64,000 nt of DNA from Oegoconia quadripuncta (GCA_949316235.1 OX438742.1:12027315-12091314), one strand, 5' to 3'. Counted from the stretch's first letter, positions 51,901 to 61,097 are shown. A program made the numbers and translations. The notes: generated by a model not told the origin, from the sequence alone.

Positions 51901-54900
51901 AAAAATTAAGTGAGAATAACGCTAACTAGTGCAACTGCACGCCTGTGCGACACATACTGTCCCTACCGCAACCCAATTAGCCTAAGCCCAGGAGGGGTGC
52001 GATTTTGGAGCTTTCACCGGTTGTATGCGCTGGCGAAACTACAAATTCCAAAAAGGTGAATCTGTAATTTTCGCATGCAAGTACAAAGGCGATCAACTCA
52101 AAAATCGCTCTGTAAGACAGGGCAGGAACTTACTCTAAATCTGTGCTTGACTATTACAATGGAACCAGACAACTACACCTGGGACATAACCCAGACCACC
52201 CAAACCTAAGCAACATTTTAAAGGATGCTATATATTATACGTCAATCATTATTATCATCAGACAGAACTTACCTAGTAACAATATATTCGCGATAAAATT
52301 TACCACAAGCAACAAACAAAATTTTGAATTCAAGGCTTAGTTCAGACCGAACGGAAAAATCCTCGTGCACTTTTTTGTAATGTGGTCTAATAAAAAACTA
52401 CCAGAAAAATTCAAAAAATCCTGCGCTTTAGACACATTCTTTATAGGTTTATCGGTTTGTTCTGAACTCAGCCTAAAGGCGCATGCGCACATGTGCGGCT
52501 AATGCAGAGAAACAACCTACGCCGATTTTTTAAATTTCTTGAAATCTTATGAATCCTCCTCACACATCTATTCGCCGAATTTGTCGGCGCGGATAGGGGA
52601 GCGAGGTTCCATAAGATTTCGATAATGATTTTTTTCTATTTTCATTTTGTTAAGCCTTACCATTAAAACAACAATTAAAATATAAAAACCGTCTTATAAC
52701 TTATCAACACGTGACACAGTATTAATCATCTAGTTAAACGTGCTATCAATCGCACTGGCACATGTTGCTCTAGAGCGGCGCGCGGCGCAGTAGCGTGGCG
52801 GCGCAATAGCGCGGCGCGGCACTAGTATGGCGTCGCTCTAGTGCGGCGTCACACTAGCTTCGCACAAACGTTTGTCGCACAAGCGTGCAGTCGCACTAGC
52901 GTTATTCGCACTTTCGTTTGTCGTATTTGAGTAGCACACTCATAATAAAAAGCAAGACAATAATACTTATTGCAAGTAATTATTGTAACGTTGGTAATTA
53001 AATGAGAAGTATTAAATGATTGTAATGAATTTAAAAAATTCAGAAGCACAATAATTTTCATTAGGTAAATTATGTATTAGTAAAAATCATCTTCAGCCAC
53101 GGGACATCAGTAAAGATAAATGTTCATTATATTATAGAGATATTTAACATGTAGTTTCTAGCAGAGTAGAATGGAATAACCTAAGTCCTCCTATGGATGT
53201 AATAGAAGGCGACTACGGGAAAGAAGGAATTCCTAACACCTTGGTCCAGTAATGGGTAACATTAGGTTACATTGGGACATAATAGGTTTATTCGAAGAGA
53301 GGGTGAAGATAACCCTGAAGTCTGGTAACCTACTCTACCAGAAGGGTGAGCACCAGCTCAAAGACAGTGTCGGCTTTCTCTTCCATAACCCCTTGTTAAT
53401 AATATTATTACAAGAGAGTTATAGACCTCAGAATATACAAGAGGCTATTCAATATACTGAAGATATTTCATTTTAGATTTATTTAGAAACAATCAATTTT
53501 TTTACAATTTAATATTAGCTGACTACAGCTTGCAAATTCCTTAATATACTCCAAAAATGGTGTTAAACATTTCAATCTTTAGTTACAGTTTAAATTTAGT
53601 AAAATGCTCGTAGACCTCAAACAAGTATCTCAACAGGTGCATCAAATATAAGCTTGGGTAAAACGAAAATTATAGCAAATGCCCATGTCATGCCCACACC
53701 AATATCAGTCATAAGTCGGGATGGGAATACCATTCTCGAAGTTGTAGACAAGACAAGATCGATTTAGATAAGTCCAAGTTTGAGAATGTAGCTAATCATC
53801 GAATCTAAGTCAGATGGGCTTCTCATCCAAAATAAGTCCCTGCCTAAAATTGAAGGTCTTTAGTCAATGTGTTGACTACTGGCACTGAAGTGTGGGCTCT
53901 CATTATGGACCTCATATGAAAATCCGAGATCACACAAGGAGCTATGGCGAGGGTGATGCTCGACATTTCATTCCGAGATTGAATGGCCTAATGGCTGGTG
54001 GGGCATTGAAGTTCTTGAGTGGAGACCACATATAGGCAAGCACAGCATAGGACATAACGTTTGACGGACAATCTAATAAGGGTTGCAGCGAAGTAACTGG
54101 ATGCCAGCCGCTTTCAAACTATATATTACAGATTGCCCGAGAAATCTATGAGGAGGTGTATGTTTAGCAGTAGACATCTTGTGGCTGATATGATGATAAT
54201 GATTAGTAAAGATTATTTTTATACTAAGGGTTATTATACTTTCTGCTTACAACATAAAGTTACAAAATAAATAATAATAAAATTGCAAAGAAATTATCTA
54301 AACTAGTAATTTAAGCAAGTTGATTAGAAAGATCAAACCTAAGAGTATTAATTGATTGTAAAGGATATTGATTGTATCTTCTAAGTCTTCCAAGTCCCAT
54401 TCTATGCTACGGAGGGCATTTCGGAGTTCTGTAGAGGTCCATTCTACTTCTGGGCTGCTGGGGATTATTGGCGACTTTGAGATCTCCTGCCAACGTAGGT
54501 ACAATCCTCGTGTCTTATTCAGTGCCTTGAATACCTCACTGTTACAATTAAACATACTTCAGTTAGAATCACACCATATACTTATACAATACTATAGCAA
54601 TAAAATTAACAGCAAAAAAATAACTATACTTTGTTTTTTAAGTACAAATAATTAATAATAAATAACATACCTAAAATTAAAAATAGAACTAGATACATCA
54701 TTATCAACAATGTACTAAAGTACATTTCAAAAATTATAAGTATATTATGAATGAACTCCCTCATGGCTCTTTTATATTAGTTTACTCTACACTCAGACTA
54801 CTACAAAGAAAATAATGTTCAGTTTCACAAGCACAGTTCAACATGGGACTGACTATAGATACTGATGTCCCACCCGACTAGCTTGCACCGGATCAATAAC

Positions 54901-55094
54901 AGAACGAGAGGGGAAAAGCCAACAACATAATACCTAGTCAAATTAATACAGTACCTATAGACTGAATACTAAAGCGATATAACATTACACATCGAAGTAT
55001 ATCAAAATGACGTCTACTGCACACATACAACACGATGCATCAAAACTAACTCCACTTACTCTTTCACGACGTAAAATGGATCTTCTAAAGTCAT
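45876..55094 (-). CDS. Syx6: Syntaxin-6 (Qc-SNARE), complete coding region in six exons
   Basis: Exons 55094-55060, 54538-54369, 51748-51654, 48644-48331, 46396-46302 and 45952-45876 join to 786 nt, 261 residues plus stop, with phases 2, 1, 0, 2, 1. The protein has the N-terminal syntaxin-6 helical domain (about residues 5-100; ELRNALRSIEWDLEDLEDTI). Next is a variable Ser/Asp-rich linker, then a SNARE helix (about 174-232; NSVGSLKTVSKQIGIELDEQ, with Gln203 as the ionic-layer glutamine). A C-terminal membrane anchor follows (241-261; WMAICILLGLLMLILILFII) after the basic DRRQW. Such proteins act in fusion at the trans-Golgi and endosomes; the location is family knowledge. Intron 2 is of the U12 type. 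Introns carry RTE, Tc1 and mariner relics. Confidence 0.93.
46302..46396 (-). CDS. Syx6: Syx6 exon 5 (second half of SNARE motif)
   Basis: Acceptor TTTTTTCCAG, donor G|GTGAGT. It encodes MLDDLNTELENADSKLDSTI, KKVAKVLRMNN, completing the SNARE helix. Intron 5 (46301-45953) is only 349 bp. Confidence 0.93.
46400..47660. other. Syx6 intron 4, lower part; nothing recognised
   Basis: AT-rich intron with no element identified before the mariner relic at 47661. Confidence 0.4.
47661..48035 (+). pseudogene. Mariner relic (5' end and transposase start)
   Basis: Starts TACGAGGGGTGTTCAATAAA, a mariner-type terminal repeat. At 47847 the frame MDKFEVRAIIKYLCLKNFTT, EQVNQDLRATLG begins the transposase. 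It then shifts and stops near VHAPPYLY. It differs in sequence from the intact mariner at 17.8 kb, so it is another lineage. The 3' part is missing. Confidence 0.75.
48027..48172 (+). mobile_element. Short poly(A) insertion in the mariner relic
   Basis: A segment starting TGTTGGGGTATCGCACGCGC and ending in A14 is flanked by ACATTC on both sides (about 48023 and 48173). This suggests a LINE-mobilised insertion with a short target duplication. It may be a LINE 3' end; no coding part is present. Confidence 0.45.
48331..48644 (-). CDS. Syx6: Syx6 exon 4 (linker and first half of SNARE motif)
   Basis: Acceptor ACATTTACAG; donor GT|GTAAGT. Of its 104 codons, the first ~70 form a low-conservation linker (STAREPLLGEESPMHFG, then SPSRYDGYDGDIMSM). 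From NQNEQLQVISNSVGSLKTVS onward it is the conserved SNARE helix through ELDEQA. It is GC-richer than its introns. Confidence 0.93.
48660..50129. other. Syx6 intron 3, lower part
   Basis: AT-rich. TGTGGCTGATATGATGATGA at about 49310-49330 is a bare RTE-type LINE 3' tail. No other element was recognised. Confidence 0.45.
50130..50770 (-). pseudogene. Tc1-like transposase relic
   Basis: Minus-strand frames carry, in order, the start MPLTPE-stop-CTRIIAMVEKW (ATG at 50770); then, after a frame change and a deletion of about 40 codons, GRPRCSTSRGNQLIVSKILR, VRRRLAEVNLRPYGPANG, RVVRLRYARDHIQWGEDEWR; next SVHVWVSIFRGPHG, RYLNEILNEHVGPFLVQVG; and in a third frame DHTAHVVNDYFQEIGIPPME. These are the helix-turn-helix and catalytic blocks of a DD34E Tc1-like transposase. 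The first catalytic Asp (FTDES) reads LSVES and the second block is damaged. The third block is missing, so it is inactive. Confidence 0.82.
50800..51640. other. Syx6 intron 3, upper part; GC-richer stretch of unknown origin
   Basis: 50800-51060 is GC-richer. On the minus strand it reads fragments such as TCVYCEHPENSLSVLC, vaguely like a retrotransposon C-terminal Cys motif, but too little to classify. Confidence 0.3.
51654..51748 (-). CDS. Syx6: Syx6 exon 3 (after the U12-type intron)
   Basis: Encodes, after two bases completing a split codon, IVEKNSSKFKIDNKEISDRR and SFIEATKQEVK, ending AAG|GTAAAT in phase 0. This is the third helix of the N-terminal domain. If the upstream intron ended in AG rather than AA, the exon would start one base later (51747) and residue 69 would be Asn rather than Ser. 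Confidence 0.9.
52771..52930. repeat. GC-rich tandem array with 16-bp period
   Basis: TAG starts at 52791, 52807, 52823, 52839 and 52855, exactly 16 bp apart. Each is followed by a GCGTGGCGGCGCA-like unit, then fading into TCGCACAAACG-type units to about 52930. It is CpG-dense against AT-rich intron. No coding role was seen. Confidence 0.75.
53590..54205 (+). mobile_element. RTE-type LINE 3' fragment, decayed
   Basis: Frames include SLGKTKIIANAHVMPTP, DGNTILEVV, then LEWRPHIGKHSIG and GVCLAVDIL-like pieces, followed by GTGGCTGATATGATGATAAT. The order and 3' tail match the RTE fragment at 36433-36745. Many stops are present. It lies inside the U12-type intron, antisense to Syx6. Confidence 0.7.
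54369..54538 (-). CDS. Syx6: Syx6 exon 2 (N-terminal helices)
   Basis: The acceptor TAATTGTAACAG is followed by T, completing Asp12. It encodes EVFKALNKTRGLYLRWQEIS and VEWTSTELRNALRSIEWDLE, then DLEDTI plus one base. The ELRN-LRSIEWDLEDL block is the most conserved part of syntaxin-6. Confidence 0.93.
55060..55094 (-). CDS. Syx6: Syx6 exon 1 (start codon)
   Basis: ATG at 55094-55092 begins MTLEDPFYVVK plus two bases of the next codon, and the donor reads GA|GTAAGT. The MxLEDPF-VVK start is shared by syntaxin-6 proteins, so the start is secure. Confidence 0.92.
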
Positions 55095-56597
55095 GTCAGA
55101 CGAGAATAAAAATGTTTTAGCACAAATAGATTCATGTGACGAAAATGTAACACACAACTGTTTCAAAGCAAAAATTTTACGTGGGCAAACAAACACAGGT
55201 GTATCCAGACAATCCCTTACCGATCCCACAAAATATCGACAACATGATACCTACCCCGTGTATATCGTCGCTCGATGAGACCCGTCTAGTATCCTCCGTC
55301 CTTTACTGGCTCACGTAAAACACGGTTGGAACACAATGCGCAATCGCAATAGGGCGGCTAGACGGTGGAGAAATGCTCCCCACACTGCACCCTCTTTCGC
55401 CAAACAAAAATAATTACTAACTGTATGAACTCCCTCTTCCACCCCAACAAAAAAAAAACCTAAATCAGCCACCCCAGCCAGCCAGACAGAAACCTTCTTC
55501 CCTCCTCGACCCAAAATCAATACTTTTCTCCTCCCTTCCCTCTACCCCTTTCCCGCACCGCACCACCCACGTCAATGTTGCCATATGTTGGTAGTTTCCC
55601 ACATTTTTCACGAGAGTGCCCCTTTAATTTAACCTCGGCAGATTCGGTTGACGTTTTATAAGTTTGATAGTATTTGATAGTAATGAGTTCTAAAATAATT
55701 ATCAACCCACTGCCCCAGTAAGGAGAATAGCCACCCCAGCCAGCCAGACAGAAACCTTCTTCCCTCCTCGACCCAAAATCAATACTTTTCTCCTCCCTTC
55801 CCTCTACCCCTTTCCCGCACCGCACCACCCACGTCAATGTTGCCATATGTTGGTAGTTTCCCACATTTTTCACGAGAGTGCCCCTTTAATTTAACCTCGG
55901 CAGATTCGGTTGACGTTTTATAAGTTTGATAGTATTTGATAGTAATGAGTTCTAAAATAATTATCAACCCACTGCCCCAGTAAGGAGAATAATGGTCTTC
56001 CGGGTGTAGGCATACAAAATAAAATAAATCTTGGTAGGTATGTAGATTTCTTTCTATGTTATCTCTTGTAGCCAAAAAGGATTGACCGATTTTGAAGTGC
56101 AAGGTGTGGTTCGTTTTGAACCCCAGAGTCATGTGAAATCATTTATTGTTTCATATTCATACCGACATGACAAAGACAGGGAAAAACTTGATGACAATAA
56201 ATTTAAAATTAAATTTATTGTCATCAATTTAAAAATTATAAATTATGGTTCGTAAATAAAAAATATCATTTTAAAATTCGTTCTATTTTTAAGTCAATTA
56301 CTATTTATCAGTAAATAAAGTTAGCCTTGTTTTGATATTTTCTTTGGTTTTAGATGCTTTACCCTATTTTGGCAATTTCTCGGACCTTTGGTGGCAATAC
56401 TCTAATTTGAAGAGGGGTATAGATGCTTGCGCCTTCAATCATTGCGCGCTTGACTCTCTGTCGCTGTAGCTGTAATAGCATTTAAAAAACCACTTAATTT
56501 TTAACTGATACTTTAAATCAATACAAGTGATTTATAAGCTCTACGAAATGAAAGGTGCTATTAGAAAAATCCGGAGGAACTTACGATCTAAGGAAAG
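55095..56597. promoter_or_regulatory. Probable shared promoter region between Syx6 and a divergent exon
   Basis: The 1.5-kb gap separates the Syx6 ATG (minus) from a candidate + strand start at 56598. The Syx6-proximal part (55265-55600) is GC-richer than average. The gap contains the exact 262-bp tandem duplication. No TATA box is clear. Promoter assignment rests on position only. Confidence 0.45.
55467..55990. repeat. Perfect tandem duplication, 2 x 262 bp
   Basis: The segment starting AGCCACCCCAGCCAGCCAGA at 55467 is repeated base for base from 55729, ending CCCCAGTAAGGAGAAT. Overlapping 118- and 117-codon frames on the minus strand are by-products of the duplication. Identity is complete by eye, so the event is recent or an assembly artefact. 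Confidence 0.92.
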
Positions 56598-56649
56598 ATG
56601 GCTGGCACTGACGCTTTTGAAAATCAAGGGGGAAAGAATATCTCTAAAG
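56598..56649 (+). CDS. Possible first coding exon of an unidentified gene
   Basis: ATG at 56598 in the context GGAAAGATGG opens MAGTDAFENQGGKNISK and then one base before a strong donor, G|GTAGGT. The upstream ATG at 56548 is open in another frame through the same donor (MKGAIRKIRRNLRSKER...), so the frame is uncertain. No downstream exon could be assigned; the next 7 kb is mostly repeats. It is divergent from Syx6. Confidence 0.3.
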
Positions 56650-56766
56650 GTAGGTTTCTTATATGTAATTTTTGGAATTCTAATGAGTATTTATAGATTT
56701 AATCAACGAGAGTTTAAATAATGCTCAAAAAATTTACAGTTGGTTAACACAAAATGTTTGTATTAT

Positions 56767-57054
56767 CGTCGGTGGCTCAGCGGTTAAATTTGGGAGGTCT
56801 GGGTTCGATTCCCAGGCAGGCGATGTACCAATGAGATTTTTTAATAACTATGCATTTATCCGACTGCTCTTAAACTATGAAGGAAAACATCGTGAGGAAA
56901 CCTGCATACCTGAGAAATAAAAAAAATCTAAGGCATGTGAAGTCACCAACCCGCATTGGGCCATGTGGTGGTGGACTATGGCCCATACTCCTTCATTATA
57001 CGAGTGAAGGCATATATCCCTGCAGTGGGATGGTTACGGGCTAAGATGATGATG
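56767..57054 (+). mobile_element. SINE family 3 copy, full length
   Basis: CGTCGGTGGCTCAGCGGTTA with B-box GGTTCGATTCCCAGGCAGGC forms the tRNA-like head. Then come GTGAGGAAACCTGCATACCT, CCCGCATTGGGCCATGTGGT and CCCTGCAGTGGGATGGTTAC, ending GATGATGATGAA. It is the + strand counterpart of 15276-15608. Confidence 0.85.
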
Positions 57055-57478
57055 AACGAGCTCTATCGATTGTGACCTTAAGGGCATTCTCAAAGCCAGG
57101 GGAACGGACGGCGGCGGCAGCGGAGGCGCGCCGACATGAGCGAGCACTCACTTCCTGCTCACTTGAAGAATTAGGCCTAAGCAGCAAATAAAAAAAAACA
57201 AATAAAACTTTTATGACAATTTAAATGCACATGTACACAAACCCAGTGTAAAAATAGTGAAAAAGGAATGTCTTGCTCGCCCCTTATCGCCACTTTTTGA
57301 AAATGAAAGCATTAATTTTCATGAATACTCTCTCTCTGTTCTCTTGTTTGTTTTCTTGTGTTATCTGTATTATTGTTCTTCAATAAAGAATATTTTGTTT
57401 ATTTTTTTTAAATCGTCAATATTTAACTTAAGAACGCATTTACGGAAAGGGACACTGAGCACCATTATATTCTCTAAC

Positions 57479-57653
57479 TAAGCAACGCTTAGGTAACGGA
57501 TAAACATACATAAATATCTACATAAACATTCATGACTCGAGAATAAATGTTCGTATTCATCACATGACACAAACATTTGTCCCTCGTGGGATTCAAACCC
57601 GCAACCGTTGGTTTCGCTGACAGGGTCACCATCCACTACACTAATCAATCGGT
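57479..57653 (-). mobile_element. SINE family 1 copy, 3' truncated
   Basis: On the minus strand it starts ACCGATTGATTAGTGTAGTG and has GGTTGCGGGTTTGAATCCCA and GTGATGAATACGAACATTTA, ending in TATGTTTATCCGTTACCTAA. The last ~60 bp of the family are missing or rearranged. Confidence 0.82.
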
Positions 57654-57692
57654 AACGATAAATCTATTGAACTCAAATTTTATAGACACTAA

Positions 57693-57991
57693 GGCCCGTA
57701 TTAATAACCCATTCTCAAGATTGAGAACAGTTTTATGATCGGTCTCAAGTAAACGTGTTGATCAAAAAACCTAACTTGAGACCTGAAAAGCACGTGCATT
57801 CTCACTTGAGAGCTGCGCGTATTAATAAACGAAACTCTGAGGCGAATACTTGAGAAGTGATCTCAACTGAGTAGACCTCAAGATTGGTTTATAAATTAGC
57901 ACGGAGCTTGAGATAACGTCAACTGTTTAAGACGCATCTCGGTTGATACAGCCTCAAGACTTGTATTGAGATTGGTTTATTAATACGGGCC
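57693..57991. mobile_element. Harbinger-type MITE, complete
   Basis: Ends GGCCCGTATTAATAACCCAT and, complementary, GGCCCGTATTAATAAACCAA; TAA is duplicated on both sides (57690-57692, 57992-57994). A 3-bp TAA/TTA target duplication is characteristic of PIF/Harbinger elements. The interior has several CTCAAG/CTTGAG sub-palindromes. It is 299 bp with no frame. Confidence 0.82.
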
Positions 57992-57994
57992 TAA

Positions 57995-59540
57995 GTGCGG
58001 GAATATACCTATGTCAGATTTTGTTTCCGATTGTATCTGATAGTATTTACTCGATGGTTACGTCATTCTTTTTCTGAACTCAGTCGTTCTCGTTATTGTT
58101 ACTTATCACATACTCGGATCACATTTTAGAAACCGATTATCTGATGGAAAAATCTGACGTATATTCCCAGCCTAAAGGATATACAATAGACCCTTGACAA
58201 TATCTACTCCATAGGTCGCTTGTTAGCGCAGGCGCCGTAACGAAACCATCTTCGTATTGATTTTCAGCACAAACTCAGATCGCTGTACCACTGAGCAAAT
58301 ACAAAGAGGAAGGGGCTCAAAAGGGGTGTCGCCCCTGCGTGGGATGAGGGAAACTCGACGCTCCGTCCGATGCTACCCCTTTGTGGCACCCTCTTGCGGC
58401 GGCGTCTATTACTTTTTACAATATTTGAATTTATAAAATTAAACTGTAAAATGTAATCCTATCGGTGGCATTTGAGGATATGCTACAAACACCTTTACAG
58501 GCAAAAATTACAGTACTTCATCGGTTTGCAGATATGTGCAGGTGTATTGCGGGATCGGTGTCGGATTTAGTTAACAGTCGGCGCGATCATAACGTCTCAC
58601 AACAACGCTCAGATGCAACTTAACATGTTCGCGTTCATCAAAAAATTAAACTACCTATGCCATTTTTTCTTACGGTAAAAAAAATCATCCAGTATCGATG
58701 GTTTATGATTGACACCATCTATATAATTACGATATCTATTGGTGTTTCTGAGTATCCTTAGATTACAAATCAGGGTTTGATAACGTTACCAATTCACATT
58801 AAAAGTATCATTAAATAATGTTATTTTATTGATATACTTGTGATATCGGTAAGTAGGTAGCAGAACGCTCTATTCTTACGTTAATTTTGTATTGTATGCA
58901 TGTCCCAGCTGTAACATCAGGTGAGGGTCATGGTACTTACGTACTATTGATGAAAGTCAGTAAAACAAGTCCAAACTCGACCTGCTTGCCATAGCCTTTG
59001 AGGAATTGCCTTATGTATCGGAAGTCTTAGCTGCAGTATCAGGTCATGTCATAGTACTCGCGTATTGGTGAAAGAACCCAGTAAAATTTGTGCAAACTCG
59101 ACAAGCCAACCAATAGCCGTTGAGGTGTTCCTTATGTAAGGATTGTCAAAATAGTCATCATCATGGGGTCTCCATTATAACACTTCGGTCATTTTTTATT
59201 TTACTTTCGGTTATTTTTTAGACATTTGGGGACAATGTTAAAACATTTTGAGCATTTTGGAAAGTGTCCTCCCAGGTTTTAACTTCAAAAATAAGAGTAT
59301 CTGCAGCGTAAATCTCTTTTTCAAATTTAGTTTACATAAATCGTTTATGAACACCGGAAACAATGTGAGTAGTTTTAAAAAAAATAGCATGTTAACTTTC
59401 AATAAGTGATATTTTTGTATCCTACATTGAATAAAATATTTTTCATTTTGGCCTGATTAAATTACCTTGGGTATACCAAGCGTAACAGGTAGGTCTGGGG
59501 TGATGTGATCATTTATTTTAACACATTGCAACCTATCAAA
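57995..59540. other. No gene seen
   Basis: Mixed-composition intergenic DNA. Around 58880-59130 two stretches resemble each other (CATGTCCCAGCTGTAACATC with AAGTCCAAACTCGACCTGCT, and GTCTTAGCTGCAGTATCAGG with TGTGCAAACTCGACAAGCC), suggesting an old tandem duplication of about 150 bp. Confidence 0.35.
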
Positions 59541-59553
59541 TAAGTAATTGTGG

Positions 59554-59953
59554 GGCTTTTTGGCGGGAACTCGGCGAGTGAAGTAGCATGTTTCTTTATA
59601 ATTCTTATAATTTATGCATTCTAACTTTTGAAGCTTAATAATGGCAGAATATTGTGCAGCAAACGTTAGTGATGGTGTACAAGTGAAGGGAAGTGTAAAT
59701 TAAAGTGCGTAACGGAGCTTTCGGGTTCCCACAAGAAGCCGCCAAAATCTTTTGTAAAGCATTCTGCCACTTTACTGAAGAATGACTTGACCGTGACTAG
59801 ACTCTGTATACGCCAAGTATACGACGAATTACTTGTTTTGACTGAGACTGACTTACAAACTGAAGAAATAAGATAAATAAGACATGGCTGTTATGGGCTA
59901 GATCCCTTTGCCTTCTCCTAGAGGAGAAAATTAAACTAAAAAAAAAAAAAAAA
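59554..59953 (+). mobile_element. Retroposed unit R, copy 2, with poly(A) and 12-bp target duplication
   Basis: AAGTAATTGTGG lies immediately before (59542-59553) and immediately after the A-run (59954-59965). The insert starts GGCTTTTTGGCGGGAACTCG and ends TAGAGGAGAAAATTAAACTA plus A16. These are hallmarks of LINE-mediated retroposition. The source RNA is unknown: no tRNA boxes and no long frame. Copy 1 is at 35889. Confidence 0.85.
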
Positions 59954-59965
59954 AGTAATTGTGGA

Positions 59966-60360
59966 ATAATGACAATTGATTTCCATGAGCACCCAGTCAT
60001 AAGTCAAGAAAGATGGCCAGACACTTGTTACCCTTATGGTCATATCGTTTATTTATTTATTTATTTATCGTTTGTGAGATTATGGACTGCATCAGAGATT
60101 AAACAACCTGAGAGAAAGCCAAACTGGTTACATGACAGATATTCTATCTCATTTTTAGATAGGGCTGAAAGTACAGAAAGTCTATACCTAGTTAGAAATA
60201 CTGTTCCGATCCACACTCTTGTGTATTGGATGTAACGATGTTTTTTTGTACTAGTCCTTTGTTGAAAACATTTAAGAAAATGGTGTAGTTAAAATGTTTT
60301 TAGATAATATTGACGGATATCTATATAAATATAGATTGTGGCAAAATTGTAACTTATATA
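59966..60360. other. Open 88-codon frame of unknown status
   Basis: From 59969 a + frame reads MTIDFHEHPVISQERWPDTC and ends HTLVYWM. It has no recognisable domain and no convincing splice sites. It may be chance or an element remnant. Confidence 0.2.
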
Positions 60361-60361
60361 A

Positions 60362-60429
60362 ATTTTAAAAGCTTGAGGCACTGAAGTATAGCAATCTATG
60401 TAACGGACAGCGCCTCAAGCTTTTAAAAT
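60362..60429. repeat. 18-bp perfect inverted repeat
   Basis: ATTTTAAAAGCTTGAGGC at 60362-60379 is the exact complement of GCCTCAAGCTTTTAAAAT at 60412-60429, with a 32-bp loop. It directly precedes the minisatellite at 60433, so it may be the end structure of the element carrying those repeats. Confidence 0.8.
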
Positions 60430-60432
60430 GGC

Positions 60433-60845
60433 CTTCCTTCGGGTCCATCTTCAGACCCAGATCATTATGTATATTGGAATGTACTTAACAAAACAACCGG
60501 GCCCCAACTCGACTATCTTAGCAGTGTTCATCAGGAAGTTCCAATGGCAATCTTCCGGCACGAATTTCAAATCCTAGTCATCAGGTGTATTCGAATGTAG
60601 GTATTTATGAACAAACGAATCCCAACTCGACTATCTTAGCAATTTCCATCAGGGAGTTCTAGTAGCCATCTTCCGGCTCCTTCTTCAGATCCTCGCCTTC
60701 ATATGTATTGGAATGTAATCATGTGTAATGGAAAGTGCTTATGTCAACAAAATAAACTAGCCTAAATCCGAATATCTTACCATTTGCCATCAGGGAGTTC
60801 CAGTCTCTACATCCCGGCTCCATCATCAGATCGGCTCGATGGAAA
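60433..60845. repeat. Degenerate minisatellite, ~118-140-bp units
   Basis: Blocks like TTCCGGCTCCATCTTCAGAT recur at about 60436, 60553, 60671 and 60811. Between them are CAACTCGACTATCTTAGCA and CATCAGGGAGTTCCAG. The units are 75-85 percent alike by eye. Such arrays often sit inside Helitron-like or other non-autonomous elements, but that cannot be shown here. Confidence 0.7.
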
Positions 60846-61097
60846 CATAATATCGCATTGTCACCGAACTTGTAAAAATAACAAACATTGCAAGTTAAAA
60901 CTTGTAAAATCCAAATATTTTTAAAATTCCCTCTTCCTATCAAATATTAACAACCGTTCTAAAAAGGTATAAATACAAAAATACAGGTATCCAATCTAAA
61001 CAAGTAATACTAAATTTACAAACTAAACTACCTATAAATAAAAATCATCTAGGTTAGTGTCATGGGCACCGTACCTAGGAGGCTGGCAGCATTACCT

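Larger units (their letters stand above)
51749..54368 (-). other. U12-type intron of Syx6 (2.6 kb)
   Basis: The 5' splice site reads A|ATATCCTTT, an exact match to the AT-type U12 consensus. No GT donor keeps both the frame and the conserved DTISIVE join. Near the 3' end, TTCCTTAAC (complement of 51761-51769) is an exact U12 branch-site consensus, about 13 nt before the exon. The terminal dinucleotides come out as AT-AA. The intron contains an RTE scrap and a GC-rich tandem array. Confidence 0.8.

Noticed and set aside
55311..56132. Minus-strand frames of 69-118 codons rich in Gly and Arg upstream of Syx6.
   Set aside because: They arise from the 262-bp tandem duplication and GC-rich flank. 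The same C-terminal text appears twice only because the DNA is duplicated.
59969..60235. 88-codon plus-strand frame considered as an exon of the divergent gene near 56.6 kb.
   Set aside because: No acceptor or donor of good quality flanks it and the protein text has no recognisable family.
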